Numbered from the stretch's first letter, positions 33,148 to 43,524 are shown. The stretch is 64,000 nucleotides of DNA from Brachionus rotundiformis (GCA_016802295.1 JAESIW010000207.1:141978-205977); one strand, 5' to 3'. The notes: generated by a model not told the origin, from the sequence alone. A program made the numbers and translations.

Positions 33148-33348
33148 TTAGAATAGGCCTGGATATGCACCCAAGCCCAGGCCCAAACCCAAACCATAGC
33201 CTGACAAACAAGGGTCGATTGGCAAAGGAGCTGGAATTGGTAGAGGCATTGGTGCTGGGAGATGAATTGGTAAAGGTGCTGGTAGTGGCATTGGAGCAGC
33301 TATAGCAATTGGTTGATAGCAACATCCACGATTACGTCTTCCACACAT
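33148..33348 (-). CDS. Tiny Pro/Leu- and Gly/Leu-repeat protein, copy 1
   Basis: A 66 aa protein: MCGRRNRGCC head, a block of repeated PLPIPAP/PLPAPLPI units, a single DPCLSGY, then GLGLGLGLGAYPGLF. No signal peptide or membrane segment. The frame was chosen because three copies keep it despite a codon-sized indel after the CC pair, and because a TATA box precedes this ATG. It has a glutamine/tyrosine variant (CCYQP) where copies 2 and 3 have CCQS. The repeats and terminal cysteines suggest a structural or cross-linked protein; this is inference. An overlapping frame (33,134-33,325, Ser/Thr/Asn-rich) is the shadow. Confidence 0.65.
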   Translation of the reverse strand: MCGRRNRGCCYQPIAIAAPMPLPAPLPIHLPAPMPLPIPAPLPIDPCLSGYGLGLGLGLGAYPGLF

Positions 33349-33435
33349 TGTGACTTATTATTCTTATTATTATTCTACTAAACAAATTTGAATTTATTCT
33401 GTTTTGGATATGCAAAATATCTCCAAAATGGTGCA

Positions 33436-33443
33436 TATTTATA
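33436..33443 (-). promoter_or_regulatory. TATA box of tiny-gene copy 1
   Basis: TATAAATA on the minus strand, about 90 bases before the ATG, in a promoter region conserved with copies 2 and 3. Confidence 0.55.
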
Positions 33444-33996
33444 AGCTTTGCAATAGTAATCAATAAATAAAACAAACAGACTTAACCATTATGTAAAGTT
33501 GATCAAGCAAAATGTTTTTCTTGATAAAGATCAATTATTTTAAAATTAATTCAAATAAAACAATTAAATGAATATTTTTACAGATATTTAAGTATAAAAA
33601 TTTTATAAACAAACAAATGAGATAAAATTGGAATATTTGTTACTTGCTTCTTTAAATTGTTTTTATCAAACAAGATTACATTAAGAATACATGGCAAAAT
33701 TCAAAACTCAGTTTATCATTGTTTTATTGATTGAGTATTTTTATTGAAATTATCAAACAATTTGCCGATTTATTATAAACTTTAAATTTAGTTTGAGAAA
33801 ATAAAATTGATCAAATTGACTGGTTTCCCTTATTGTTCAAAACTCTAATCATATTTAGTTTAGCAATTTACAAAACTTTTTAAATCACTCATACTCTTTT
33901 TTAATAAATTTCATTGTAAATTTAAATTTTCTTCAAAAAAGACCGTTTTTAACCTGACTTTATTTTTTCTATAAAAGTCAAAATTACTAAGAAATA

Positions 33997-34098
33997 CAGT
34001 GATGATTTGATACTAGAGTTTTTACCAAATTTTACCTAAATTTTCGTAAATTTAAACATGTAAAAAAATGCTAATACATTAGTATCAAATCATCACTG
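33997..34098. mobile_element. Tc1/mariner-like MITE (102 bp)
   Basis: Terminal inverted repeats CAGTGATGATTTGATACTA and TAGTATCAAATCATCACTG are perfect over 19 bases, flanked on both sides by TA (33,995-33,996 and 34,099-34,100). A TA duplication and CAGT ends are typical of Tc1/mariner derivatives. The interior is AT-rich and non-coding. Confidence 0.8.
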
Positions 34099-34257
34099 TA
34101 TATAAAAAAATGTAAAATTCTAATTTTTCATTAAAACGATGACGTTTTTCAATCAAATGTAACCAGTACCTAATGTTTTTTTAAATTTAAATATATAGAA
34201 GACAAACAAGATTGTATTACAAAAATATTTCTTAAAAGTCTGCCATATCAATTAATG

Positions 34258-34345
34258 ATAATAATAATAATATATATAGACTACGGCAAGACTAGCTTTC
34301 GGAGGTGGCCTACTAGGAGGTCACCTATGGGAGCCCCATTCACAA
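34258..34345 (-). mobile_element. Very short LINE 3' end
   Basis: On the minus strand GGGGCTCCCATAGGTGACC, CCTCCGAAAGCTAGTCTTGC and a tail of TATATATATTATTATTATT closely match the 3' untranslated end of the LINE at 47,130-47,460, and more loosely that at 17,640. Only about 90 bases were inserted. Confidence 0.65.
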
Positions 34346-34756
34346 AACACGTAGAAAAATACTGACAAAACAAAAACAGTTTAAATTTTAGACAATTTTG
34401 TTTACGATTTGCCTAATTGGTCAAAAGTAAAATTTTTGTTATGGAAAGATGAGACCTAGAAATTTAAATTCTAGGAGAGAATTAATTAAAAAGAAGACAT
34501 ATTTAAAACTTAAAAAAGCATTATTGTAAAGAATTTGTCTTTTTATAGACCTTTTCTATTCATCTAATGTCTTCAGAAAATAAACAAGAAATAAGAGCTG
34601 AAGTATTTAATTTAGAGAATTTTACTTTTTTTCACAAAAGAAGGGAATTGAAAATCAGGTAATATAAAAAAATTTAACATATTATTTGGTAAATTTTTTG
34701 AATTAAATACTAAATAATAGGCTTAAAAATTGGACATATTTTAAAAGTTAAAGAAT

Positions 34757-36235
34757 TCAATTATTCATTTCGACTTTTATAACCTTGTTTGTGTCTTTTT
34801 TTCCAAATAAAACAGTCAAAATGACAATAATTATCTCGATGAACTCTACCAGACTTAATAGACTAAATCCAATAAACAATCCCAAAAGTCCACCAATATT
34901 CGATATTAAGTCAACTGCTTCCATCTTTTTAAATTCTTCAATTTCTTCATATTCGAACGAATCATAAAAAATATTTATTTTTAACGAATTTTGTTTTACA
35001 AATTCTAATGAATAATTGTAAGACGAATTTTTTCTATTTAGCATTTTAACAAGACTTTGAGCTCTTAAGTCTGTTGGATAATCTGAAAAAGAGAGTTTAT
35101 ATTCATAAATTGTCTTTTTGCATTCCAATGGACAATAATTAGCGCATTGTTCTTTTACATCATTATTAACAAAAAAGTCTTTGATTTCCGTTATCATACA
35201 AAATAACTCTTCTAAACTAGAACAAACTTTTGTATCTTTGAAAAAAGGAAAATTTGGATCGAAGCAGTCGCACTTGCTTATTAATTTTTTTTGAAAACAT
35301 ACATTTAGACAAAGTTCCTGACTGTATGAATCAGATTGATTAATTGTTGATTTGTAAACATCTGTTGTAAAGAACTTTGAATGATCCTCTAAACAATCAC
35401 TGTAAGGATATGGTAGTTTTGTAATCAATTTCTTTTTGATTACAATATTTGTTTCATATTTTGATGGTAAATCAATTCCTCGAAATGGATTCACCCTTGT
35501 TTTAGAGTCAAACAAGGAGACATATATACCTTTAAAAACACCCAGATTATCGATTTGGTTTAGATTTTTTTCTAGAAATTCCATCCGTATTCCATAATAC
35601 CAGCCAATATTTGTCTGTTTTAAAGTAGATTTTCCATTGTTATATAAGTAACAATTGCCAAAATATTTTTCAAAATACCAACTAAAGTCTTCAGAAATAT
35701 TACAAGGACGAGTATTGTAGTAACAGCTTATTAGGTAAGAATCTATCTTAAACCCAAAAGATTTTCTTTCTTCATCTGAAATATTTTGATCCATCGAATA
35801 TAATCTGTTTAAATAATCAAAAACATCCAAATTTAAGCTTTCTTCAGTCGATGTTTGTGTAAAACTTTCCAAAAATGTTGAATTGAAAATATTTTCTATG
35901 TTGTTGTCTTTCATAAATTTTTGAAGAAAGTCATCGCCATTTTTTGTTAGAAAATAATTTTTGTGACAAATTGATAATGCAGGCAATTCAATTGGTATTT
36001 GATTTTTTTGTCTAATTATTGTTGTTACCTCAAATTTTGAAAAGTTATTTATCGTATTAATGATAAAAAAACAACATGAGCCTATGCTTACAGCTATAAA
36101 GAAAACCCAAATTAATTTTAAGACTAGAATATTTGTTTTGAATAATTTTGGAAAGCCATGTAATGACAAATTTTGTACCCACGTCACAAAATTATTTTTT
36201 ATTTTTTCTGATTTATTATTTTTACCAGATTTCAT
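34757..36235 (-). CDS. DEG/ENaC family sodium channel, paralogue 2
   Basis: A 492 aa intronless channel subunit, intact, sharing the whole layout of paralogue 1: HG gating motif (26-27), TM1, LPALSICH, the cysteine-rich extracellular domain (CLEDHSKFF, ELCLNVCFQKK, CDCFDPNFPF, QCANYCPLECKKT) and TM2 with GLFIGFSLLS. It differs from paralogues 1 and 3 at many extracellular positions (for example residues around KSTLKQTNIGWYYG), so it is the more diverged of the tandem trio. It has no tiny gene of its own downstream. A different upstream flank (ACCATGGCCACCAAAAATAA) is shared with the truncated channel at 40,505. Confidence 0.95.
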   Translation of the reverse strand: MKSGKNNKSEKIKNNFVTWVQNLSLHGFPKLFKTNILVLKLIWVFFIAVSIGSCCFFIINTINNFSKFEVTTIIRQKNQIPIELPALSICHKNYFLTKNGDDFLQKFMKDNNIENIFNSTFLESFTQTSTEESLNLDVFDYLNRLYSMDQNISDEERKSFGFKIDSYLISCYYNTRPCNISEDFSWYFEKYFGNCYLYNNGKSTLKQTNIGWYYGIRMEFLEKNLNQIDNLGVFKGIYVSLFDSKTRVNPFRGIDLPSKYETNIVIKKKLITKLPYPYSDCLEDHSKFFTTDVYKSTINQSDSYSQELCLNVCFQKKLISKCDCFDPNFPFFKDTKVCSSLEELFCMITEIKDFFVNNDVKEQCANYCPLECKKTIYEYKLSFSDYPTDLRAQSLVKMLNRKNSSYNYSLEFVKQNSLKINIFYDSFEYEEIEEFKKMEAVDLISNIGGLLGLFIGFSLLSLVEFIEIIIVILTVLFGKKDTNKVIKVEMNN

Positions 36236-36299
36236 ATTTGGCTATCTAAAATAAAACTTAAAATTTAAATATTTCACATGTGTATATAGATGATTCGTC

Positions 36300-36900
36300 A
36301 TTATCTGTTCTATTCATAATAAAATTTACAGACCATGGCCACCAAAAATAAAACTATGTATATCTTTTTGAAAAAAATTTTAGAACAGTTTTAAATTAAA
36401 TTTAAAAAAAGAATTTCTAAAACAAAAAATTTTTAATTTATTTATAATAAGCTAATCGAGAAATGATCGATTTTTTCAAAAATATATTAACTTCTAATGT
36501 TTTTTTTAGAAAAGAAATTTTTATTAATGATCATTCACTTATTGTTTTAAAGATTTTTCAATTTTTGAATAAATGTCTTTTGCTTTTTATTTTAGAATTA
36601 TAAATTTATAAAATATTTGGAATGTTTTTTTTATATTTTCGAAAATATAGTCACGTAAACAGATCAATAAATCTTTGTATTTAAGCTTCATCACATTATA
36701 TTTTTGAATTGAATTAAATAATTCTTTTATTACTTGAGAAAACATGAATTTCGATTAAATATAGTTTAAATTTTAAATTATTAAAAGATCAGGCTTTTTT
36801 GATTAAAGTACAATTTTGATCGAAACTTTTACACTTTCCGATTAGGCAGGTTTCTGCTCAACACTTTGCCATGATTTGTCTTGGTTTGGTTCACATCAAT
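36300..36900. other. AT-rich spacer upstream of channel 2
   Basis: Nothing beyond the conserved flank around 36,340 that is shared with 40,610-40,650. Confidence 0.4.
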
Positions 36901-36907
36901 AAAATTC

Positions 36908-37179
36908 ATTTTGGTATAAAAGCCGCATTAAATATGTAAAAAATAATAAAAATTTTTCATTATTAATTTTTATTTTTATTATTTTTTATTATTTTTTAAT
37001 TTTTATCATTTTTTACATATTTTTTACTTACTTAATACAGCATTTATACCAAAAGTTTGACATTAACTGCAGCATTTTTAGTCGCAGCGTATCTGGAAAA
37101 AAAAGTGGGTTAAATGCAGCATTAAAATTTAGATTTCTGGTTTAAAGTGCAATGCATTAGGGGGCAACGCATTACGGTA
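36908..37179. mobile_element. PIF-like MITE, left end missing
   Basis: The right part matches the complete element at 52,974-53,326: AAGTGGGTTAAATGCAGC, GCATTAGGGGGCAACGC and a terminal ATTACGGTA. The interior palindrome around TACATATTT is present, but the left terminal repeat is absent, so the copy is truncated at about 36,908. Confidence 0.7.
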
Positions 37180-37599
37180 GTTGGAAAAAAATTTATTGCT
37201 TAAGAATGCTAAAATTAAATTAATCAATTAAAATAAATACTCATAAAAAAGAAATGGAGAACTGAAGTTGTAAAAATATTTCATTAAAAATAAGTTAATT
37301 ACTTTAAAAGTTATGTCTCTAAAATCAGTAATCTTATGGATAATACAGTGTTTTAAGTAATTTTACATCAATAAATGTAAGATTACATAAAATTAAATTC
37401 AATTTAAAATGGAGCTAAATGTAAGCTTACCTAAAATGGTGTAATATTAAGTAAAATTAGGCTATTTCATGTAAAACTACAGAAGTGCTTACAGTCATAA
37501 AATAGCAATTTTTTTGAGTAAAATCTAAAATTTGTTCCCAATGAATAATAATTTTTATGAATTCATGAATTAGACGAACTACCACCATTTTTAATGATA

Positions 37600-38086
37600 A
37601 TATCAATCACCTTAAAAGATATTATTTTATAAAATTTCTTTGAATTTTTTTTATTTGCCTTTTTTAATCGATTGAAATAACTGATGCATTTTTGATTTGA
37701 ACCCAATTGAGATGGTCTGGCACGAGCTAAGACAACTTCGGAATAATAAACGTTTTCTAAAATAAATCTATGTTATTATTATTTTTAAGATTTATTTCAA
37801 TCAAAAATCAAGATTTTTAATATTTTTATCAATTTTAGATTATCTTTTGAACGTTACCATTCCGATATTACCTTTAAAGATATTATCGAAGTGCAAGAAT
37901 GAGTCAGAAAATGTAGAGAAAATTTGCGAGTTTGAGCGATCTCTTACGACAGAAAAATGCATTAGATATCTCGATTAAAAAAGGCAAATAAAAAAATTCA
38001 AAGAAATTTTATAAACAAATATCTTTTAAGGTGATATCGGAATGGGAACGTTCAAAAGATAATCTAAAATTGATAAAAATAAAATT
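37600..38086. repeat. Composite inverted repeats around a Tc1-like remnant
   Basis: One pair is 37,600-37,675 with 37,968-38,040 (about 70 bases; AAAATTTCTTTGAATTTTTT and TTATTTGCCTTTTTTAATCG). A second pair is 37,823-37,873 with 38,033-38,086 (AATTTTAGATTATCTTTTGA). The right arms abut. They may be subterminal or terminal repeats of the transposon whose fragments lie between them. Confidence 0.6.
37685..37978 (+). pseudogene. Tc1-like transposase C-terminal remnant
   Basis: Two blocks are readable: DLNPIEMVWHELRQLRNNKR (37,694-37,753), the third catalytic region of Tc1-type DDE transposases, and ENVEKICEFERSLTTEKCIR (about 37,907-37,966), matching the LT.EKC..Y C-terminus. About 130 AT-rich bases separate them, either an intron or an insertion. 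Confidence 0.6.
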
Positions 38087-38150
38087 GATAAACTGCTTAT
38101 GACGAGCCTTTTTTTTCTCTTTTTAAAAAAAAACTCTAGCTATTTTTACA

Positions 38151-38318
38151 GGTGCTTACACCAACAAAATAGAAAGTTTATGGCGAAGTTGTAAAACCAA
38201 ATTTAAGGATATGAATGGATGCACAAGGCCGATGCTACAATCATACTTAGATGAATATGCATGGCGCTACAGCAATAACTGCAACACTGACAGAAATAGT
38301 GTTATTGATTTAATGTGA
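38151..38318 (+). pseudogene. Merlin/ISXO2-type transposase C-terminal remnant
   Basis: After a splice-acceptor-like TTTTTACAG the frame reads TNKIESLWRSCKTKFKDMNG, then MLQSYLDEYAWRY, to TGA 38,316-38,318. The (H)TN.IE..WR..K..........YLDE..WR pattern is the end of the ISXO2-like DDE domain found in Merlin elements and IS1016. Only the last 55 or so residues remain. An acidic coding-like patch (LSSEDAESFEEIEEPEKVE, near 38,461) follows and may be a further exon. Confidence 0.6.
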
Positions 38319-38834
38319 AACGAGTTAGGAAAAAACTATAAACCTGGTTAAAATTTTGTTTATTTAATTATTATATGCTATTATTATAAATTCAGGCTCA
38401 AGAATTACATAAGTCAAGATGAAGAAATTTTCGATATAGATTAAATGTCTAGGTCAGAAACTTTCGAGCGAGGACGCAGAGTCTTTTGAAGAAATTGAAG
38501 AACCAGAAAAAGTTGAAGATAATGGCAAACAATTGACTGAAAAATTACAATCCTTGTCTAGCGATGCCAAAAAGAAAACAATATTTTGTGAGATCAAATT
38601 GATTACATTTTTTATTAATATTCAATAATATTAAATTACTGATAACAAAATCTTTTGATAAAAAAAATTGTTATCACTTGATAACATTACCGGGGAGACC
38701 CTCAATTGGAAAATGTAAAAATATAAATTGTAAAGGTAAATTTTTAATGAATAAAAATTAAAATTTTAAGTAATCCAAAAAAAAAGTTCATTATAATTTA
38801 AATCAAATTATTTTCATATATATTTTTTAATAAT

Positions 38835-40325
38835 TTATAAGAAAATATTAATTTTTCGTTTCGACATGAATAACCTTATTTCTTTGATATTTCTCAAAAA
38901 AACAGACAAAATGACAATAATTATCTCGATGAACTCTACCAGACTTAAAAGACTAAATCCAATAAATAGGCCCAAAAGTCCACCAATATTCGAAATTAAA
39001 TCAACTGTTTCCATCTTACTCAATTCTTCTATTTGTTCGTATTCTAATGAATCATAAAAAATATTTATCTTAAGTGAATTTTGTTTCACAAAATCTACTG
39101 AATAATTGTACGAGGAGTTTTTTCTATTTAGCATTTTAACAAGACTTTGAGCTCTTAAGTCTGTTGGAAAGTTGGAATAAGAGAGTTTATATTCATAAAT
39201 TGTCTTTTTGAATTCCAATGGACAATATTCAGCGCAGTTTTCTTTCACATCACTATCAGTAAAAAATTTTGTGAATTCTGTAAACATACAAAATAACTCT
39301 TCTAAACTAGTACAAACTTTTACATCTTTGAAAAAAGCAAAGTTAGGATCTAAACATTTGCACTTGTTGATTAATGTTTTTTGGTAACAGACATCAAAAC
39401 AAAGTTCTTGAGTGTAAGATTCAGATTGATTAATAGTTTTTATGTAAACATCTGTTGATATGAAGTTTGAATGATCCTCTAAACAATCACTGTAAGGATA
39501 TGGTAGTTTTTTGATTAATTTCTTTTTGATAATAATATTTGTTTCATATTTCGATGCCAATGCAATTCCTCGAAATGGATTCGCTCTTGTTTTAGAATCA
39601 AACAAAGTAAGATGGATGCCTTCATAAGCAGCCATTTTATCCACTTGGCAAGGATTTTTTTCTAACAATTCCATTCGTATCCCATAATAGTTACCTATGT
39701 TCGTTTGTTTATAAGGTGATTTTCCATTGTTAAATAAGTTACAATTGCCAAAATATTTTTCAAAATACCAATTAAAATCTTGAGAAATATTACAAGGTCG
39801 AGTATTGTAGTAACAGCTTATTAAATAAGAATCTATTTTAAACCCAAAGGATTTTCTTGAATCGTCTGAAATACTTTTATTCATCAAGCTAAATTTGGTT
39901 AAACTTTCAAAAAAATCCAAAGTTAAGCTTTCTTGAGTTGATTGTTGTGTAATACTTTTCAAAAAAGATGAATTGAAAATATCTTTCATATTGTTATTTA
40001 TCATAAATTTTTCAAGAAAATCATAGCCATCTTTTGTCAAAAAAAATATTTTGTGACAAATTGATAATGCTGGTAGTTCAATTGGTATTTGAGGATAATG
40101 GCGAATTATTGTTGTAACATCAAACTTCGAAAAGTTATTTATTGTATTAATGATGAAAAAACAACATGTCCCAATGCTTACAGCTATAAAGAAAACCCAA
40201 ACTAATTTTAAGAGTAGAATATTTGTTTTGAATATTTTTGGAAAGCCATGTAATGACAAATCCTGTATCCAAGTTAAACAATTATTTTTAATCTTTTGCG
40301 ATTTAACTTTGTTATCAGATTTCAT
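38835..40325 (-). CDS. DEG/ENaC family sodium channel, paralogue 3 (altered)
   Basis: A 496 aa intronless channel, very close to paralogue 1 in TM1, the LPALSICH block and TM2 (GLFIGFSLLS). Two changes stand out. The conserved CPLEC of the extracellular domain reads CPLEF because TGC became TTC, removing a cysteine that normally forms a disulfide. Near the C-terminus one base is missing from a T run (VFL instead of VLFE), so the last 20 or so residues are read in another frame and end at a new stop four codons further on. The pore and selectivity filter are untouched, so it could still be expressed, but folding or trafficking may be impaired. Confidence 0.9.
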   Translation of the reverse strand: MKSDNKVKSQKIKNNCLTWIQDLSLHGFPKIFKTNILLLKLVWVFFIAVSIGTCCFFIINTINNFSKFDVTTIIRHYPQIPIELPALSICHKIFFLTKDGYDFLEKFMINNNMKDIFNSSFLKSITQQSTQESLTLDFFESLTKFSLMNKSISDDSRKSFGFKIDSYLISCYYNTRPCNISQDFNWYFEKYFGNCNLFNNGKSPYKQTNIGNYYGIRMELLEKNPCQVDKMAAYEGIHLTLFDSKTRANPFRGIALASKYETNIIIKKKLIKKLPYPYSDCLEDHSNFISTDVYIKTINQSESYTQELCFDVCYQKTLINKCKCLDPNFAFFKDVKVCTSLEELFCMFTEFTKFFTDSDVKENCAEYCPLEFKKTIYEYKLSYSNFPTDLRAQSLVKMLNRKNSSYNYSVDFVKQNSLKINIFYDSLEYEQIEELSKMETVDLISNIGGLLGLFIGFSLLSLVEFIEIIIVILSVFLRNIKEIRLFMSKRKINIFL

Positions 40326-40504
40326 ATTTTACAATCTAAAAAAATATCATTAAATAATAAATAAAGTTTAAAAATGTTGTTAAGTGTATTTGACATAGTG
40401 AGCCATTAAAGCCTACTGATGTTCTTCAACTTTTTAATAGCACTGCCATGTTAGTCTAAACGACAATTGAAATAAAGGACTTATAAAGAAAAAAATTTTT
40501 TCTT

Positions 40505-40560
40505 TATTATTTTTTGCGATTTAACGTTGCTATCAGATTTCATGTTTGGCGATCTAAAAA
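40505..40560 (-). pseudogene. Truncated DEG/ENaC 5' end
   Basis: On the minus strand a start at about 40,543 gives MKSDSNVKSQKI, nearly the same as the start of paralogue 3 (MKSDNKVKSQKI), then homology ends. The upstream flank (ATCGCCAAACATG; ACCATGGCCACTAAAAATAA) resembles that of paralogue 2. It is the stub of a fourth tandem channel, deleted after about 12 codons. Confidence 0.65.
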
Positions 40561-40564
40561 AATT

Positions 40565-41680
40565 TAAATTATCTTTTCAATTAGTTTTTTATTTAAATAT
40601 AAAATTAAGGAACCATGGCCACTAAAAATAAATCTTATAAATATAGCAATATTTTTTGTTAAATTTAAATATTAAAACTAAGTTAATCGAAAAATAATTG
40701 AGTTTTTAAAGGAAGTTTCTTTAATGTGTTTTTTTTCTAAATAAATTATTTTATTAATGATCATTCATTTATTGTTTTTTTAACAGGTTTGTGGATTTTT
40801 CAAAATATGATTATTATTTTTAAATTAAAGAAATTTATTAGAACTTTTTTTTGAAAATCCCAACATCATTAGAATAATAAAAGAATGTTCATTAATAAAA
40901 TATAGCCTTTTAAAAAATTTTTAAGAATGCTGAATTTTACTTAATAAAAATATATCTTAAGAAATGCACAATTGTTGAATAAAATGAATGTTTTTCAATT
41001 TAGCTTATAAATCGAACATAAAAAAAGTTATTAAAATAGAATTTAAAAACACAGATTGAATAAATTAAGCAAATTTCTCAATTAAAAAATCAAAATTGGT
41101 TACTTTTTACCAAGTATGTCCAAAAGTAAAAAATTCATGTAAAAATAAAATAAACAAAAATAAATAAACAATTTTTTTTTTGGTAAACATGGCAAAATTT
41201 TACCCAAATTCCTAGTAAAAATAAATTTTAATAAAAAATTTTTTATATTTATTTTATCAAAAGATTTATAATATGGATTTCAAAAATTTGATGGTCATTA
41301 AATTCATAGTTTTTTAATTTTCAAATGATTATTATCATGCCATGTGTTTATCATTCAATTTTAATTATGCTATTGAAAACTTGTTTTTCAAATGGCTTCA
41401 AAGATTAATCTATTAAGCTATATATGTGTAAATAAATAATTGTGTTAGATTAGAATATATTCATTATTTAATTAAATTTTTTAGACATATAAAAATAATA
41501 TTTGAAAAATAAGTCAGAAATAGAACGAAAAGTTAAAGATCAACAAAATGGTTCTAAGATTAATAAAATCATTAAATATGTCTGCAATGTATTTGAAAAC
41601 AAGGCTTGATTTCACTTTATTTTTATTAAAATTATTTTAATTCTATTTTATTAATTTGATATTAGATATCGAGTAATTCA
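40565..41680. other. AT-rich spacer between channel stub and tiny gene
   Basis: No gene. Several stretches (41,130-41,350) match unit 1 at 32,020-32,200. Confidence 0.4.
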
Positions 41681-41863
41681 TTAATTTTAGTATTCTTGAG
41701 TAGATTAAAAATTTTTAAATTCTGTTATCATTTTGAAAAATTTTACTTTTTAAATTTACAGCACTCAAAGAAAAAAGCAATGGCATTAGCTTAAACAAAA
41801 TTTTTTCTAAAAAATATTTTATTAATTTTGAAAATATTTAAAATTTTTGTTATAACAAATAAA

Positions 41864-42061
41864 TTAGAATAAGCCTGGATATCCACCCAAGCCAAGGCCC
41901 AAACCCAAACCATAGCCTGACAAACAAGGATCGACCGGCAAAGGAGCTGGAATTGGTAGAGGCATTGGTGCTGGGAGATGAATTGGTAAAGGTGCTGGTA
42001 ATGGCATTGGAGCAGCTATAGCAATTGATTGGCAACATCCACGATTACGTCTTCCACACAT
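41864..42061 (-). CDS. Tiny Pro/Leu- and Gly/Leu-repeat protein, copy 2
   Basis: A 65 aa protein starting MCGRRNRGCCQSIAIAAPMP, with the same PLPIPAP repeat block, DPCLSGY and (GL)n tail ending GGYPGLF. It is identical residue for residue to copy 3 at 49,754 although the two copies lie 7.7 kb apart in opposite orientations. The TATA box (42,149-42,156) and the leader are conserved. Confidence 0.65.
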   Translation of the reverse strand: MCGRRNRGCCQSIAIAAPMPLPAPLPIHLPAPMPLPIPAPLPVDPCLSGYGLGLGLGLGGYPGLF

Positions 42062-42148
42062 TGTGACTTATTATTCTTATTATTATTCTACTAAACAAAT
42101 TTGAATTTATTCTGTTTTGGATATGCAAAATATCTCCAAAATGGTGCA

Positions 42149-42156
42149 TATTTATA
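42149..42156 (-). promoter_or_regulatory. TATA box of tiny-gene copy 2
   Basis: TATAAATA on the minus strand, about 90 bases upstream of the ATG, in the same conserved promoter block as the other copies. Confidence 0.55.
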
Positions 42157-43524
42157 AGCTTTGTAGTAGTAATCAATAAATAAAACAAACAGTCTTAACC
42201 ATTATGTAAAGTTGATCAAGCAAAATGTTTTTCTTGATAAAGATCAATTATAAAACTAATTCAAATAAAACAATTAGATGAATATTTTTACAGATATTTA
42301 AGTATAAAAATTTTATAAACAAACAAATGAGATAAAATTGGAATATTTGTCATTTGCTTCTTTAAATTGTTTTAATCAAACAAGATTACATTATTAAAAA
42401 ATGGCAAAATTCAAAACTAAATTTATCATTGTTTTATTTGTTATATTGATTGGGTTTTTTTTTTGAAATTTTCAAACAATTTCCCTTTTTATTATAAAAT
42501 TTAAATTTAGTTTGAGAAATAAAAATTAATCTTTACCACAAAACCAAGTTTTGATTGTGATTACTAAAATTTTGCAATCACTTATCGTAGTCTTTATTTA
42601 AATCTTTATTTTAATCAAAATTGCTATTTAGTAATGTCGTTGTAAATTTTTGGATTTGATCGAATTCTTTTTGGTCTTCTAACCCGTTTTTGACGCTCAA
42701 CCAGATTTAATGAAGCTGGATTCGATGAAAATTTTAATACAAATTCAAACAGACGTGGAAATCTTGTTCTGTTTTTTTGCAAAAATTTTTTGAAGTCAGA
42801 TATGGATCATAGTCAATATTCAAATAGTCATCGACTTCTCTTTTAAAAATCTATTCTTCATTTGTTCCAGTAATTGAAGTTTTGAAAGATTAAATTTCTT
42901 CTTTTTCTAGAAGATTTTCATCTGAATTATTTCGAATTGAGCTAAATGGAATATAATCATTTGTTTGACTTGTTTTATTAACTGGCGTTACAGTGGCGTT
43001 TTGTCAGTTTGTGCTGAGTAGGGAGGTAAACTTGTTGTCTGATTTTTTGTTAAATTCCATTAGCTGAAAAATTGCTCTTTTAAACCATTGTAAATATAAG
43101 TTTTTTGTCGCTGTCCATTTCCGGAATTTTGAGCCACTCCAACTTAAATATAAGATCCAAATATATAACAATAAACCAGGAGAAGTTTAGAGTTTGAAAG
43201 TTTGAATCGGTATCTTCGAACGCTTTGAGAATATAATGAAATTTTTCATTAATTTGATTTTTCAACTCAAAATTAAATAATCTGAGGCAAACAGTTGTAG
43301 GCAAAATTTTTTTAAATGTACGATCGATTGCAATATAGAAAGAACAACCAAAGAAAATGAAGAATACTTTTCTCATTTAGTTTACAATCTTAATATTGTT
43401 AAAAGCAAATGATTTAAGTATTTTTAACTTGTATCTCATCGGTGACATATTCAAATGGTTCCAAAATTTTTACAATTTAACAAATTTTTAGAAACTTTTT
43501 TTGGTTCAATGTGAAGCCAATTTC

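Larger units (their letters stand above)
28035..33840 (-). repeat. Duplicated segment, unit 1 (channel plus tiny gene)
   Basis: The segment contains DEG/ENaC gene 1 and tiny-gene copy 1. Matching non-coding pieces occur in unit 2: 28,035-28,090 with 38,712-38,775; the region around AAAGCCTACTGAT at 29,885 with 40,405; 32,090-32,180 with 41,260-41,350; and 32,715-33,840 with 41,545-42,440. The order and orientation are conserved, so the channel and the tiny gene were copied together in tandem. Confidence 0.8.
38690..42580 (-). repeat. Duplicated segment, unit 2 (channel plus tiny gene)
   Basis: Carries DEG/ENaC paralogue 3 and tiny-gene copy 2 in the same order and orientation as unit 1, but is about 2 kb shorter between the two genes. 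Its right part (about 41,690-42,580) is also present inverted at 49,190-50,142. Confidence 0.8.

Noticed and set aside
33134..33325. Ser/Thr/Asn-rich frame overlapping the tiny gene (also at 41,850 and 49,777)
   Set aside because: It starts downstream of the conserved ATG and is only the plus-one reading of the PLPIPAP repeats.
34568..34663. 31-codon frame MSSENKQEIRAEVFNLE... ending near a GT donor
   Set aside because: It could be a first exon, but no second exon or promoter was found.
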